DNA from: Paraburkholderia piptadeniae
GTDB lineage: Bacteria > Pseudomonadota > Gammaproteobacteria > Burkholderiales > Burkholderiaceae
Assembly (NCBI RefSeq): GCF_900007165.1
Contig: NZ_CYGY02000062.1
Coordinates: forward strand, 1 to 64,000
Length of the DNA stretch: 64,000 nt
Reading direction: 5' to 3'
The notes under the pieces are model-generated. The model had not been told where the DNA came from. It worked only from the letters and a program-made list of their open reading frames with translations, and did no database searches. The translations under genes and the position numbers were made by a program. Below are positions 52,825-62,481 of this stretch, piece by piece. The stretch's first letter is position 1. Each line of letters opens with the position of its first letter.

Positions 52825-53712
52825 ATGAATGCAGTCAACCGTCGGCTGGTGCCGCACTCCGGCGCGCGTGAGAGCTTGCGTTCGAGCGCGTCGCTCGGCT
52901 GGTCCGGTTTCGGCGCGGAACTGGTCGGAGTGGCGGCCGGCGCGCATCGCATTCCGGCGATGGCGCATCATCGCGTTGGCGTGCATGTCGGTGCGCCTGT
53001 GAGAGCCGTGTGCCGATGCAACGGCCACCGTTACGCGCGCATTCAGGCGCATGGCGATGCCGATGTGATTCCGGCCGGGCTCGACGGCGAGTGGTCCGAT
53101 GACGCGAGCTGTACGATCTTGCGCATCTGGATTGCCGACGATTTCGCGCGCGAGACGTTCGACCAGCTCGGCCTGCGCGCAGCCGATGCGCAGATTCGCC
53201 CGCAGTTCCAGATGCGCGACGCGCGGTTTCAGCATCTGGCCTGGGCCATGCGCGCGGAACTCGAAGCCGAATACGCATCCGATCCACTCTACGCGGAGAG
53301 CCTGTGCACAGCAATGATCGTGCGGCTCGCGGGCGCGGGCGTCCCACGCGACGACAAAAGACGCACGCTGTCGCCGCGTGCTGCCGCGTGCGTGAGCGAC
53401 TATATCGAGTCGCATCTCGACCAACGTCTGACGCTCGCCGAACTCGCCGCGCTCGTCGCACTGAGCGTTCCACATTTCAAGGTGCTGTTTCGCGAGACGT
53501 TCGGCGTGCCCGTACATCGGCATGTCGTGCAGCGGCGCGTGGAGCGTGCGCAAGCGCTGCTGTCGCAAGGGCGCCTGAGCGCGAGCCAGGTCGCGCTCGA
53601 AACCGGCTTTGCACATCAGAGCCACATGGCGCACTGGATGAAGCGGCTGCTCGGCGTGACACCGCGCGATATCGCCCGCAACGGCGAGAGACGGCTGATC
53701 GTTGCGCGCTAG
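52825..53712 (+). CDS. AraC-family transcriptional regulator
   Basis: A 295-residue regulator with an N-terminal cupin-like region and a C-terminal double helix-turn-helix: LTLAELAALVALSVPHFKVLFRETFGVPVHRHV, then GRLSASQVALETGFAHQSHMAHWMKRLLGVTP. AAGGGG seven bases before 52825 favours this start over one 36 bases upstream. It is probably linked to the divergent NmrA-like gene. Confidence 0.87.
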   Translation: MNAVNRRLVPHSGARESLRSSASLGWSGFGAELVGVAAGAHRIPAMAHHRVGVHVGAPVRAVCRCNGHRYARIQAHGDADVIPAGLDGEWSDDASCTILRIWIADDFARETFDQLGLRAADAQIRPQFQMRDARFQHLAWAMRAELEAEYASDPLYAESLCTAMIVRLAGAGVPRDDKRRTLSPRAAACVSDYIESHLDQRLTLAELAALVALSVPHFKVLFRETFGVPVHRHVVQRRVERAQALLSQGRLSASQVALETGFAHQSHMAHWMKRLLGVTPRDIARNGERRLIVAR

Positions 53713-53742
53713 TGCAGGCGTTGCGTTCGCGCGGCGTGCGAT

Positions 53743-56226
53743 TCAGCTTTTCACGCGCGCCGCAGCGGGATCGTATGGCGCTTTCAGATGCAGCGTCGCC
53801 GGCAGCAGATCGCCGGCGACATCGATCAGATAGCGGCCGCTCGTGAGCCACGCTTCGTCGAGCGCGCCGTCGTCGTCGCGCTTCACGTAACCCATCGCGA
53901 CCGGGCAGCCGAGCGTATGCCCGAACGCCGCCGACGTGACGAAGCCCGCCACCTTGCCATCGCGCACGATTGCCTCGCCGCCCCATAGCATGCGATCGCT
54001 CGCGCCATCTGCGGTGAGCACGACGAGACGCTTGCGCAGCGGCTCGTCGCGCAGCCTGGCGAGCGCATCGCGCCCGATGAACGGAATGTCCTTGTCGAGC
54101 TTGCACGCGAACGCGAGTCCCGCTTCGAACGGATTCGTATCCGGCGACAACTCGCGTCCCCATGCGCGATAGCCTTTCTCGATGCGCAGCGACTCCAATG
54201 CGTAATAGCCCGCGTTTTTCAGGCCAAAACGCGCGCCCGCGTGATGCAGCGTTTCATAGACGCCCACCGCGAATTCGACGGGCACATACAGCTCCCAGCC
54301 GAGTTCGCCGACATACGTGATGCGCGTCGCGCGCACCGTCGCATAGCCGATATCGACTTCGCGGCTCTGCCCGAACGCGAACGCCGAATGGCTCCAGGCG
54401 GCCTTCGACACGCTCGCGAGCAGATCGCGCGCACGCGGTCCCATCACCGCGAGCACCGCGTATTGACTGGTCACGTCGACGAGCATGCAGTCGCTGTCGT
54501 GCGGAATGCGTTTGTCGATCATGTCGAAGTCGCGCGTGGTTTGCGCGGAGCCCGTGACGAGCAGATATTCGTCGGCGGCGAGACGCGTGAGCGTGAAATC
54601 CGATTCGTAGCCGCCGCGCGCGTTGAGCATGCCCGTATAGACTGCCGTGCCCGGCGGCACCGCGACGTCGTTCGCGGCGATGTGTTGCAACACCGCTTCG
54701 GCATCGCGTCCCTTGACGAGAAATTTGGAGAACGACGTCATGTCGAAGAGCGCGACGCGTTCGCGGCATGCGCGATGCTCGTCGCCGCTCCAGGGCAGCC
54801 AGTTCTGTTGGCCGAACGCATAGTCGATGCGCGCCTGCTCACGCGTCGGCGCAAAGAAATTCGCGCGTTCCCAGCCCATCTTGCTGCCGAAGCATGCGCC
54901 TTCATCCCGCAGCAACGCATGAAGGGGCGAGCGCCGGAAGGGACGCGCGCTGTCGAGTTCGCGGTTTGGCCAGGGCATCGCGTAGTGCAGGCCGAGCGTC
55001 TCCTTCACGCGGTCGTGCAGCCACGTGTCGTTGCCGTTGAAGCGCGCGAAGCGGCGAATATCGACGGGCCACAGGTCCATCGTCGGCTCGCCCGCGACGA
55101 TCCACTCGGCGAGCGCCATGCCCGCGCCGCCCGCCGACGCAATCCCCATCGAGTTGAATCCCGCGCCGACATAGAAATTGCGCAGCTCGGGCGCTTCGCC
55201 CAGGATGAAGTTGTTGTCGGGCGTGAACGACTCGGGGCCGTTGTAGAACTGGCGCACCTGGGCCGTCTCCAGCGCGGGCACGCGTTGCAGTGCGTTCTCC
55301 ATCAGGATCTGGAATTGATCCCAGTCGTCGGGCAGCAACTGGAACTCGAAGTTCTCGGGAATGCCGTTCATGCCCCACGGCTTCGCATCCGGTTCGAAGC
55401 CGCCCATCACGAGGCCGCCCACTTCTTCCTTGAAGTAGATGTAGCCGTCCGGGTCGCGCATCACGGGCAGATCGGGATGCACGCCCGCAATCCTGTCCGT
55501 GACGATGTAGTAGTGCTCGGCCGAATGCAGCGGCACGGTGACGCCGCACAGTCGCCCCACCGCCTTCGCCCACTGGCCCGCGCAATTGACGACAATCTCC
55601 CCCGCGATCGTGCCTTCGTTGCCCGCCTTGTCGCGCCACGCGACGCCGCTCGCCTCGCGGCCCTTGCGCGTCTGCCGCGTGTGAATCGCGGTGACGCGCG
55701 TGTTCTCGGCGATGCGCGCGCCGCGCCGCCGTGCGCCGCGCGCGAGCGCCTGCGTCAGATCGGTCGGGTTCGCCTTGCCGTCGCCGGGCAGCCAGACCGC
55801 GCCAAGCAGATCGTCGGTGCGCATGGGCGGCCACAGTTCGCCCGCTTCCTTCGGGCCGATCACGTCGCACGTCACGCCATATGCGCGCGCGACGGCGGCT
55901 GTGCGCTTCAGCTGCGTCATCCGCTCGGCCGTGCGCGCCACCGACAGCGAGCCGCATTGCTTCCAGCCCGTCGCGAGTCCCGTGTCCGCTTCGAGCCCGG
56001 CGTAGAGCGCGGTCGAATAGCGGATCAGCTTCGTCATGCTTTCCTGCGCCCGCAACTGGCCGACCAGCCCGGCCGCATGCCACGTCGTGCCGCACGACAG
56101 CTGGCCCTGTTCGAGCAGCACGACATCCGTCCAGCCGAGCTTCGCGAGGTGCCAGGCGAGCGAGCATCCGATGATGCCGCCGCCCACGATGACGACGCGC
56201 GCCTGCGTCGGAAGATTGGTTGACAT
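53743..56226 (-). CDS. FAD-dependent dimethylglycine/sarcosine dehydrogenase with GcvT domain
   Basis: An 827-residue two-part enzyme. An N-terminal DAO-type FAD domain (GGGIIG at 15-20, then CGTTWHAAGLVGQL) is joined to a C-terminal GcvT/THF-binding aminomethyltransferase half (from about residue 430, including YVGELGWELYVPVEF and ARLRDEPLRKRLVVL). It oxidatively demethylates dimethylglycine or sarcosine and passes the methyl carbon to THF. GAGG lies about nine bases before 56226. Longer in-frame starts lack support. This links with purU and the carnitine/choline genes earlier in the window. Dimethylglycine versus sarcosine cannot be decided. Confidence 0.87.
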   Translation of the reverse strand: MSTNLPTQARVVIVGGGIIGCSLAWHLAKLGWTDVVLLEQGQLSCGTTWHAAGLVGQLRAQESMTKLIRYSTALYAGLEADTGLATGWKQCGSLSVARTAERMTQLKRTAAVARAYGVTCDVIGPKEAGELWPPMRTDDLLGAVWLPGDGKANPTDLTQALARGARRRGARIAENTRVTAIHTRQTRKGREASGVAWRDKAGNEGTIAGEIVVNCAGQWAKAVGRLCGVTVPLHSAEHYYIVTDRIAGVHPDLPVMRDPDGYIYFKEEVGGLVMGGFEPDAKPWGMNGIPENFEFQLLPDDWDQFQILMENALQRVPALETAQVRQFYNGPESFTPDNNFILGEAPELRNFYVGAGFNSMGIASAGGAGMALAEWIVAGEPTMDLWPVDIRRFARFNGNDTWLHDRVKETLGLHYAMPWPNRELDSARPFRRSPLHALLRDEGACFGSKMGWERANFFAPTREQARIDYAFGQQNWLPWSGDEHRACRERVALFDMTSFSKFLVKGRDAEAVLQHIAANDVAVPPGTAVYTGMLNARGGYESDFTLTRLAADEYLLVTGSAQTTRDFDMIDKRIPHDSDCMLVDVTSQYAVLAVMGPRARDLLASVSKAAWSHSAFAFGQSREVDIGYATVRATRITYVGELGWELYVPVEFAVGVYETLHHAGARFGLKNAGYYALESLRIEKGYRAWGRELSPDTNPFEAGLAFACKLDKDIPFIGRDALARLRDEPLRKRLVVLTADGASDRMLWGGEAIVRDGKVAGFVTSAAFGHTLGCPVAMGYVKRDDDGALDEAWLTSGRYLIDVAGDLLPATLHLKAPYDPAAARVKS

Positions 56227-56437
56227 GTGTCGGACCTCGCTGGAGTGTGTGGAATTGAGTTGAATCATGTGGAAATGTGTTGTCGCGTACTTTGCCGCAA
56301 AAATGCGCACATTGCAACGTTTTTGGGCAGCATGGAGCAAGCGGCTAGAGCTATGCAATGTGGAATTGCTTGGATTTGTGTTGGCCTCGCGCGGGCGTGT
56401 CTGCTAGACTCGCGCCAATTTCCAACCGCCGCTGCCG

Positions 56438-57223
56438 ATGTTCGCCACCCACCGACAGAACGAGATCCTGCGGCTCGTCCGCGCGCAACAGACCTGCACG
56501 ATCACCGATCTGGCGAACACGTTCGCCGTGTCCGACGAAACGATCCGTCGCGACCTGAAGCCGCTCGTCGCCGAAGGGCTGCTCGTCAAGGTGCACGGCG
56601 GCATCATGTTGCCCGCGCAACTCGACGAGCCGCCGTTCGGCCGCCGCATGGTCGAGCAGCGCGACGCCAAGCGGGCGATCGCGGCGCGCATCGCGCAGAT
56701 GATCGACGACGGCGATTCGGTGTTGCTCGACGGCGGCACGACCTGCGTGCATATCGCGCACGCGCTCGAATCACATTCGCGCCTGACGGTCGTGACCAAC
56801 TCCGCCGAGATCGCGCGCCTGCTCGCGCCGCGCAACGGCAACCGCGTGTTGATGGCGGGCGGCGAACTGCGCGCCGACGACGCGTCCGCTGTTGGCGAGA
56901 GCGCGCTCGCTTTCGTCCGGCAATTCCATGTGCGTTATGCGATCGTGTCGGTGACGGCCATCGACGCGAAGGGGCGCTTCATGGACGCGCAACCCGCCGA
57001 TGCCGCGCTTGCGCTTGCCGCGTTCTCGCAAGCGGAGCGGCGCATCATCGCCGCCGATCACACGAAATTCGGCCACAGCGCGCTCGCTCATGTGTTCGGC
57101 CCGGATGGTCTCGACATCCTGGTCACGGATGTCGCGCCCGCTGCGGCGCTGTCGAAGGTTCTGACGGCGGCAGGCGTCGAAGTGATCTGCGCGGCGCCCG
57201 TGCCAGGTGGGGCCGGCCTCTGA
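56438..57223 (+). CDS. DeoR-family transcriptional regulator
   Basis: A 261-residue DeoR/GlpR regulator. The HTH is EILRLVRAQQTCTITDLANTFAVSDETIRRDL, then VKVHGGIMLP, and a sensor domain with LLDGGTTCVHIAHAL and the tail GLDILVTDVAP. It is divergent from the dimethylglycine/sarcosine dehydrogenase with 211 bases between starts, so it probably regulates that gene, which would be an unusual target for this family. Confidence 0.88.
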   Translation: MFATHRQNEILRLVRAQQTCTITDLANTFAVSDETIRRDLKPLVAEGLLVKVHGGIMLPAQLDEPPFGRRMVEQRDAKRAIAARIAQMIDDGDSVLLDGGTTCVHIAHALESHSRLTVVTNSAEIARLLAPRNGNRVLMAGGELRADDASAVGESALAFVRQFHVRYAIVSVTAIDAKGRFMDAQPADAALALAAFSQAERRIIAADHTKFGHSALAHVFGPDGLDILVTDVAPAAALSKVLTAAGVEVICAAPVPGGAGL

Positions 57224-57988
57224 TTGCGTGCGGCGGACGGCATCAGCCACGGACCTAAAGTGCAGCGCCGCAAGAGCCGCTAACGGGATCAGAGGAACTG
57301 TCCTGGGCCCGCGCGTGGGCCTGTGAAGCCTGGATAAGCCGCTTATCGCCGCCATCGACCGATTTAACGAAATGGTTCACCGGCTGCACAAAAATGAGAG
57401 GTTAATTGACTGATTGAATTCGTTCTAATAATCTTCACCCCGATTTAAATGAAAGCGTCAACGACGACGCTTGAATTGTTAAATCTTTCCGGTAATTGGC
57501 ACGAACTCTCTATTGCGCGAATGTTAAATCCGCAAAAGGACGTTTGTGATGCGGTGCCGCATGTACGGGCGGCCTTGTTCGCCGGCTGGTTATCAGTCGC
57601 CTGCCAGTCATTTCCAGCTGCGAAGAGCTGTGACACTCCCCGCAAAGCGAGCAGTGGCGCTCGTTTCAGGGCAGCGGCACGATTAGCCGGTGAAGTATCG
57701 CAGACAGCAAATTGCAAGAAAAATCCGCTCGCTAGAGGCGGTCAAAAGAAGTCGAATTCGCGCCTCTTATAACCGGCTGTTCGATGAGCCGTAATGGGGT
57801 GCGAAGGCATTAAAGCAATATCGGGCGATCAAGGCATTGTCGGGCAATGTGAAGGAATTGGCCCGCAATCGATGCAGGACTTGAACAATCAGTCCAATGT
57901 GGAGTTCCAATTTCATATTGCCGGTTGTGGTCCTTCATCCACGATTTCCCGGTCGGACGGAAACAACGATTGAGCGTTGCGGGGTTTT
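57224..57988. other. long AT-richer non-coding region upstream of the response regulator
   Basis: A 765-base stretch, clearly more AT-rich than its flanks between about 57360 and 57560. A 107-codon open frame at 57449-57772 has no ribosome binding site and no recognisable family, so it is not called. The region may carry long-range regulatory sites or an uncharacterised RNA. No strong T-tailed hairpin is seen. Confidence 0.45.
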
Positions 57989-58672
57989 ATGAGAATTGCA
58001 GTTCTGGAGGAGACACGGGCGCGAGCCGAATTCGTGTGCGGGACGCTGTCGGCGGCGGGGCACACGTGCCATGCGTTCGACGATGGACAGGCGCTGATCG
58101 GGCAACTGCGTAGCCAGCCGTTCGATCTGCTCGTGCTCGATCGCGATGCGCCGGGCCTGTCGGCTGGCCATGTACTGCACTGGGTCCGCGAGAATCTCGC
58201 CGAGCGTCTGCCTGTCCTCCTGTTGACGAGCGCAGACGACACGTCCGACCAGATAGCGGACGTCGACGATTGCCTTGTCAAGCCCATTAGCGCGGCGACG
58301 CTGCTCGCGCGCGTCGGCATGCTGTTGCGCGGCACAAGCCAGGGGCTGGTGGCCGGGAAGGAAGTGTTCGGCGAATACGAATTCGAGCCGGGCTCTAAGC
58401 GCGTCCATGTGCGCGGCCATTCCGTCACGCTCACGCATAAGGAATTCGAACTCGCGCTGCTGCTGTTCAAGCATCTGAGCCGGCCGCTGTCGCGCTCGCA
58501 TATTCTCGATGCAATCTGGAAACAGGCGGCCGCCATTCCGTCGCGCACGATGGACACACACGTGTCGATGCTGCGCACGAAGCTCGGCTTGCGCCCGGAG
58601 AACGGCTATCGGCTGATGCCGATCTACGGCTACGGCTACCGCCTCGAGCGCATCGAGAAGGGCGAGACGTAA
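57989..58672 (+). CDS. OmpR/PhoB-type response regulator, orphan
   Basis: A 227-residue two-domain regulator. In the receiver domain, D51 (in LVLDRDAPG) is the phospho-acceptor, S/T is in LLTSADD and Lys in CLVKPIS. The usual acidic pair at the N-terminus is replaced by Glu (VLEET). A C-terminal winged helix (about 130-225) ends GYRLMPIYGYGYRLERI. No sensor kinase is encoded nearby. The upstream region is long and AT-rich. Target genes unknown. The start at 57989 is preferred over one 12 bases upstream. Confidence 0.88.
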   Translation: MRIAVLEETRARAEFVCGTLSAAGHTCHAFDDGQALIGQLRSQPFDLLVLDRDAPGLSAGHVLHWVRENLAERLPVLLLTSADDTSDQIADVDDCLVKPISAATLLARVGMLLRGTSQGLVAGKEVFGEYEFEPGSKRVHVRGHSVTLTHKEFELALLLFKHLSRPLSRSHILDAIWKQAAAIPSRTMDTHVSMLRTKLGLRPENGYRLMPIYGYGYRLERIEKGET

Positions 58673-58702
58673 GCGGCGCGCGCAAGGGCTTTCGCGCGGC
58701 GC

Positions 58703-59413
58703 TCAACGCGCGTCGTCGTGCGCCCGCTGCTGCATCGACTGCATCGACGGCGCTTCTTCGCAAGCGGATTTCTGATCGCGCCACGTGTTCTCGAAGAGAC
58801 ACGCATCGAGCGGCATGCGCTTCGCCCAGCCTTCCGATTCGAGCATCGGCTCGGGATAGAAACGCTCCACATGCCCTAGACACAGAATGGCGACGGGCCG
58901 CGCACCCTCCGGCATGCCGAGCATCGCGCGCACTTCGTCGGCATCGAACAGCGACACCCAGCCCATTCCAAGCCCTTCGGCGCGCGCCGCGAGCCACATG
59001 TTCTGGATCGCGCACGCCACCGAAGCCAGATCCATTTCCGGCAGCGTGCGCCGTCCGAAGATGTGCTTCTCGCGGCCGTCCATCAGCGCCATCACGAGCA
59101 GTTCACCGCACTCGAGCATGCCTTCGACCTTCAGCTTCATGAACTCGTCGCGCCGCTTGCCAAGCGCATCCGCTGTCAGCACGCGCTCGCGTTCGACGGC
59201 GGCATGCAGCTTCTGCCGAAGCGCGGGATCGGTGATGCGTCCGATCCGCCACGGTTGCATATAGCCGACGCTCGGCGCGTGATGCGCGGCGTCGACGAGG
59301 CGCGCGAGCACGGCGGGATCGACGGGCGTTGGCACGAAGTGGCGCATGTCGCGCCGCTCGTAGATCGCGCGGTAGACCGCCGCGCGTTCGGCGTCGTCAA
59401 AAGGCTCGGCCAT
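58703..59413 (-). CDS. bluB: 5,6-dimethylbenzimidazole synthase
   Basis: A 236-residue flavin-destructase BluB of the nitroreductase fold, making the lower ligand of cobalamin from reduced FMN. Motifs include YERRDMRHFVPTPVDP at the N-terminus, HHAPSVGYMQPWRI and ARAEGLGMGWVSLFDADEVR. It has a short Gln/Ser-rich C-terminal extension. It overlaps cobB by 17 bases and is the last gene of the operon. Confidence 0.92.
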   Translation of the reverse strand: MAEPFDDAERAAVYRAIYERRDMRHFVPTPVDPAVLARLVDAAHHAPSVGYMQPWRIGRITDPALRQKLHAAVERERVLTADALGKRRDEFMKLKVEGMLECGELLVMALMDGREKHIFGRRTLPEMDLASVACAIQNMWLAARAEGLGMGWVSLFDADEVRAMLGMPEGARPVAILCLGHVERFYPEPMLESEGWAKRMPLDACLFENTWRDQKSACEEAPSMQSMQQRAHDDAR

Positions 59414-60701
59414 GGAAGAGGGCAGCCGCGAAGGCCGGGTTGGACGGCCAGTAGCCGTGCATGTAAGTGGCGACGATCGAACCCTGACGATAGACGGCTT
59501 CGCCGGGCGCGTCGGACTGCGCGCGCGTCGCGTGACGCACGGGCGCGAGCGGCGTGCTCACGCGCGAGTAGTGAAACGTGTGGCCCGTCATCGTGCCATG
59601 CACGCTGTCGTCGATCTGCTGCATGCCGAGCGCGGTGAAGCGCGTCTGCATCGCGGCATGGCCGGGCAGCAGGCCGAGCATCGGCGTCGTGACGCCTTGC
59701 GTGTCGGTGACGCTGTCGAGCAGATACAGCAATCCGCCGCATTCGGCGACGATGGTTTTATCCGCGGCGGCATGCGCGCGGACGGATGCCGCGCTGCGCG
59801 CATTGGCTGCGAGCGTAGGCGCATGCAGTTCCGGATAGCCGCCGGGCAGATAGAGCGCGCTCGCATCGACGGGAACGGGCTCGTCGGCGAGCGGCGAGAA
59901 ATAGGTGACGCGCGCGCCCAGCGCTTCGAGCAGCTGCACGTTCGCCGGATAGATGAACGCGAACGCGGCGTCGCGCGCGACCGCGATGTGCATGCCGTCG
60001 AGCAGTCGCGGCAGCGGCGCTTCGTGCGCGGGCTCGTCGAACGTGACGACAGGCGGCAGTTGTGCGAGCGCGGTCGATGCGAGCGCATCGGCCGCGCGAT
60101 CGAGCCGTGCGTCGAGATCGCCGATTTCCTCGGCTTGCAGCAAGCCGAGATGTCGATCGGGCAATTCGATCGCATCGGTGCTCGACAGATAGCCGAGCAT
60201 CTTCAGATCGGTGGGCAACGATTCTTCGAGCATCTGCGCGTGACGCGCGGAGCCGACCCGATTCGCGAACACGCCATGAAACGGCACGTCCGGTCGAAAG
60301 CGCGCAAGGCCGAACGCGACCGCGCCGAAGGTCTGCGCCATCGCTTTCGCTGAAATCACGGCGGCGACGGGCACGTTGAATTTCGCGGCTAGATCGGCGC
60401 TGCTCGGCGTGCCGTCGAAGAGGCCCATCACGCCTTCGATCAGGATCAGATCTGCATCGCGCGCCGCTTCGGCGAGCAGCGCGCGGCATGCACGCTCGCC
60501 GACCATCCACAGATCCAGCGACAGCACGCTTGAGCCGCTCGCGCGCGCGAGGATCATCGGATCGAGGAAATCCGGGCCCGTCTTGAACACGCGCACGTTG
60601 CGCCCCATCCGCCGATGATGCCGCGCGAGCGCAGCCGTGATCGTCGTCTTGCCCTGGCCCGACGCCGGCGCGCTGATGAAGAGAGCGGGGCACGCGGGCA
60701 T
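59397..60701 (-). CDS. cobB: cobyrinic acid a,c-diamide synthase
   Basis: A 434-residue glutamine-dependent amidase. The N-terminal ATP-binding part has P-loop APASGQGKTT, then FKTGPDFLDPMI. The C-terminal class I glutaminase domain has the nucleophile in ECGGLLYLLDS and the family ending MTGHTFHYSR. It amidates the a and c side chains of (hydrogeno)cobyrinic acid. Four bases or fewer separate it from cobO, so the genes are coupled. Confidence 0.93.
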   Translation of the reverse strand: MPACPALFISAPASGQGKTTITAALARHHRRMGRNVRVFKTGPDFLDPMILARASGSSVLSLDLWMVGERACRALLAEAARDADLILIEGVMGLFDGTPSSADLAAKFNVPVAAVISAKAMAQTFGAVAFGLARFRPDVPFHGVFANRVGSARHAQMLEESLPTDLKMLGYLSSTDAIELPDRHLGLLQAEEIGDLDARLDRAADALASTALAQLPPVVTFDEPAHEAPLPRLLDGMHIAVARDAAFAFIYPANVQLLEALGARVTYFSPLADEPVPVDASALYLPGGYPELHAPTLAANARSAASVRAHAAADKTIVAECGGLLYLLDSVTDTQGVTTPMLGLLPGHAAMQTRFTALGMQQIDDSVHGTMTGHTFHYSRVSTPLAPVRHATRAQSDAPGEAVYRQGSIVATYMHGYWPSNPAFAAALFHGRAF

Positions 60702-60704
60702 CGT

Positions 60705-61307
60705 TCAGAACTCCACGCCGCGCTGCGCCTTCACGTGCTGCTCGCGGTACGGATGCTTGACGAGGCGCATTTCGGTGACGAGGTCGGCGGCGTCGATCAG
60801 CGCGTCGGGCGCATGGCGTCCCGTGATGACGACGTGCAGCATCTCGGGCCGCGCATTGACGACGCTTAGCACCTCATCGAGCGGGAGATATTCGTACTTC
60901 AGCACGGTGTTCAGCTCGTCGAGAATCACCATTTGGTACTCGCCGCTTTCGATCATGCGGCGCGCTTCGTTCCAGCCTTTGCGCGCGGTCGCGATGTCGG
61001 CCTCGCGGTCCTGCGTGTTCCAGGTGTAGCCGTCGCCCATCGTGACGAAATCGCAGTTCGCCTGGGCGCCGAGAAAATCGCGCTCCGACGTATGCAGCGC
61101 GCCCTTGATGAACTGCACGACGCCAAGCTTCAGGCCGTGGCCGAGCACGCGCACGGCCATGCCGAACGCGGCCGTGGACTTGCCTTTGCCCGTGCCCGTG
61201 TAGACGATCAGCAGGCCTTTTTCGACGGTTGCCTGGGCCTGCTTCTTCTCGTGGCCTTCGCGGCGGCGCTGCGTCATGCGTGCATGCGATTCGGGATCGG
61301 TCTTCAT
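60705..61307 (-). CDS. cobO: cob(I)yrinic acid a,c-diamide adenosyltransferase
   Basis: A 200-residue CobO/BtuR/CobA(Sal) type corrinoid adenosyltransferase. The P-loop GTGKGKST is at 38-45, with GDGYTWNTQDREADIATAR and LDELNTVLKYEYL downstream. It adenosylates the cobalt of the corrin ring. It overlaps the upstream cobE gene by four bases. Confidence 0.93.
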   Translation of the reverse strand: MKTDPESHARMTQRRREGHEKKQAQATVEKGLLIVYTGTGKGKSTAAFGMAVRVLGHGLKLGVVQFIKGALHTSERDFLGAQANCDFVTMGDGYTWNTQDREADIATARKGWNEARRMIESGEYQMVILDELNTVLKYEYLPLDEVLSVVNARPEMLHVVITGRHAPDALIDAADLVTEMRLVKHPYREQHVKAQRGVEF

Positions 61308-61738
61308 CGATTGTCCTTCGTTTGGTGTGTTTCGTTTGAGTGCTGATGTATGGTGCGGTCGGCATCAGTAGAGCATGCGATCGCGACCGTGACGCCATCG
61401 CGTGCGCGTTTGTGCACGAGCAGCCGTCCGTTTGGTGTCGCGAGCAGCGCGCACGGTTCGCAGACGCCATCGACGCCCATATGCTCGCGCACGGCTTGCG
61501 ATCCGTTCGTGCGTGTATCGAGCGCGTCGATCTGTTCGCGCGTGAAGATGCGCAACGGCAACGCATGGCGTGCGCAGAACGCGACGAGGCCGGCTTCGTC
61601 GGCTTTCACATCGATAGTTGCGACGGCTCCGAGCGCTTCGAACGGCAGCGTATCGCCGAGCGCATCGCGCACAGCCGCTTCGATCTGTTCAGCCGATACG
61701 CCGCGCCGGCAACCGATGCCCACGATGAGCCCCGTCAT
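61304..61738 (-). CDS. cobE: cobalamin biosynthesis protein CobE/CbiG C-terminal domain
   Basis: A 144-residue protein of the CbiG_C/CobE family, opening LIVGIGCRRGVSAEQIEAAV and continuing with VATIDVKADEAGLVAFC, then a cysteine-containing GVCEPCALLA segment. In aerobic-pathway organisms CobE is a stand-alone domain whose exact step is uncertain. It overlaps both neighbours by four bases, so the operon is translationally coupled. Confidence 0.87.
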   Translation of the reverse strand: MTGLIVGIGCRRGVSAEQIEAAVRDALGDTLPFEALGAVATIDVKADEAGLVAFCARHALPLRIFTREQIDALDTRTNGSQAVREHMGVDGVCEPCALLATPNGRLLVHKRARDGVTVAIACSTDADRTIHQHSNETHQTKDNR

Positions 61739-62481
61739 GACGACGCGTGCTGAAGCAATGCATCGACGGGCGCGGCCAGCGACGCGACGCCGCCGATCAC
61801 GACGATCGACGGCGAGCCGAGGCCCGCATCCGCGACTCGTTGGACGAGATCGCGCAACACCGCGCATACGTGACGCTGCTCGGGCCGCGTCGCCGATTCG
61901 ATCGCGGCGCACGGCGTATCCGGCGACATGCCCGCGCGCAACAGCGCATCGGCGATGTCGTTCAGGCGGCGCATGCCCATGTAGATCACGAGCGTCATCC
62001 GGGTGGCGGCGAGCGCCGGCCAGTCGGCTTCGTGCTCGCCCGCGCCGTGGCCCGTGACGAAGATCACGCCCTGTGCGTAGTCGCGATGCGTGACGGGAAT
62101 GCCGATCGCCGCGGGCGCGGCGATGCCCGCCGTGATTCCGCTGACGATCTCGACATGCACGCCAGCCGCTTGCAACGCCTGCTGCTCTTCGCCGCCGCGT
62201 CCGAACACGAACGGATCGCCGCCCTTCAGACGCGCGACGCTGCGGCCCATGCGCAACTGATCGAGCATCATCGCGACGATCGCGGGCTGCGGCGTCGATG
62301 CATGACCGCCGCGTTTGCCGACGTGGACGATCAGCGCGTCGTCGCGCGCGAATTGCAGCACTTCGGGATTCACGAGATCGTCGACGAGCACGACGTCGGC
62401 CTGCGCGAGCGCGCGGACGGCCTTGAGCGTCAGCAGTTCGACGTCGCCGGGGCCGGCGCCGATCAGCCAGGCGCGGCTCAT
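61735..62481 (-). CDS. cobA: uroporphyrinogen-III C-methyltransferase
   Basis: A 248-residue SAM-dependent methyltransferase that makes precorrin-2 from uroporphyrinogen III. The N-terminal block AWLIGAGPGDVELLTLKAVRALAQADVVLVDDL and the RLKGGDPFVFGRGGEE motif are diagnostic. It lacks a siroheme synthase (CysG) dehydrogenase domain. It is first in the cobA-cobE-cobO-cobB-bluB operon, downstream of a cobalamin riboswitch. Confidence 0.93.
   Translation of the reverse strand: MSRAWLIGAGPGDVELLTLKAVRALAQADVVLVDDLVNPEVLQFARDDALIVHVGKRGGHASTPQPAIVAMMLDQLRMGRSVARLKGGDPFVFGRGGEEQQALQAAGVHVEIVSGITAGIAAPAAIGIPVTHRDYAQGVIFVTGHGAGEHEADWPALAATRMTLVIYMGMRRLNDIADALLRAGMSPDTPCAAIESATRPEQRHVCAVLRDLVQRVADAGLGSPSIVVIGGVASLAAPVDALLQHASS

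Noticed and set aside
54241..56223. 660-codon open frame antisense to the dimethylglycine/sarcosine dehydrogenase
   Set aside because: Arg/Ala/His-rich shadow with no family features; the sense gene has intact FAD and GcvT motifs.
57449..57772. 107-codon open frame in the AT-rich gap before the response regulator
   Set aside because: No ribosome binding site, no recognisable family and an ordinary-looking random composition; mentioned only as part of the gap.
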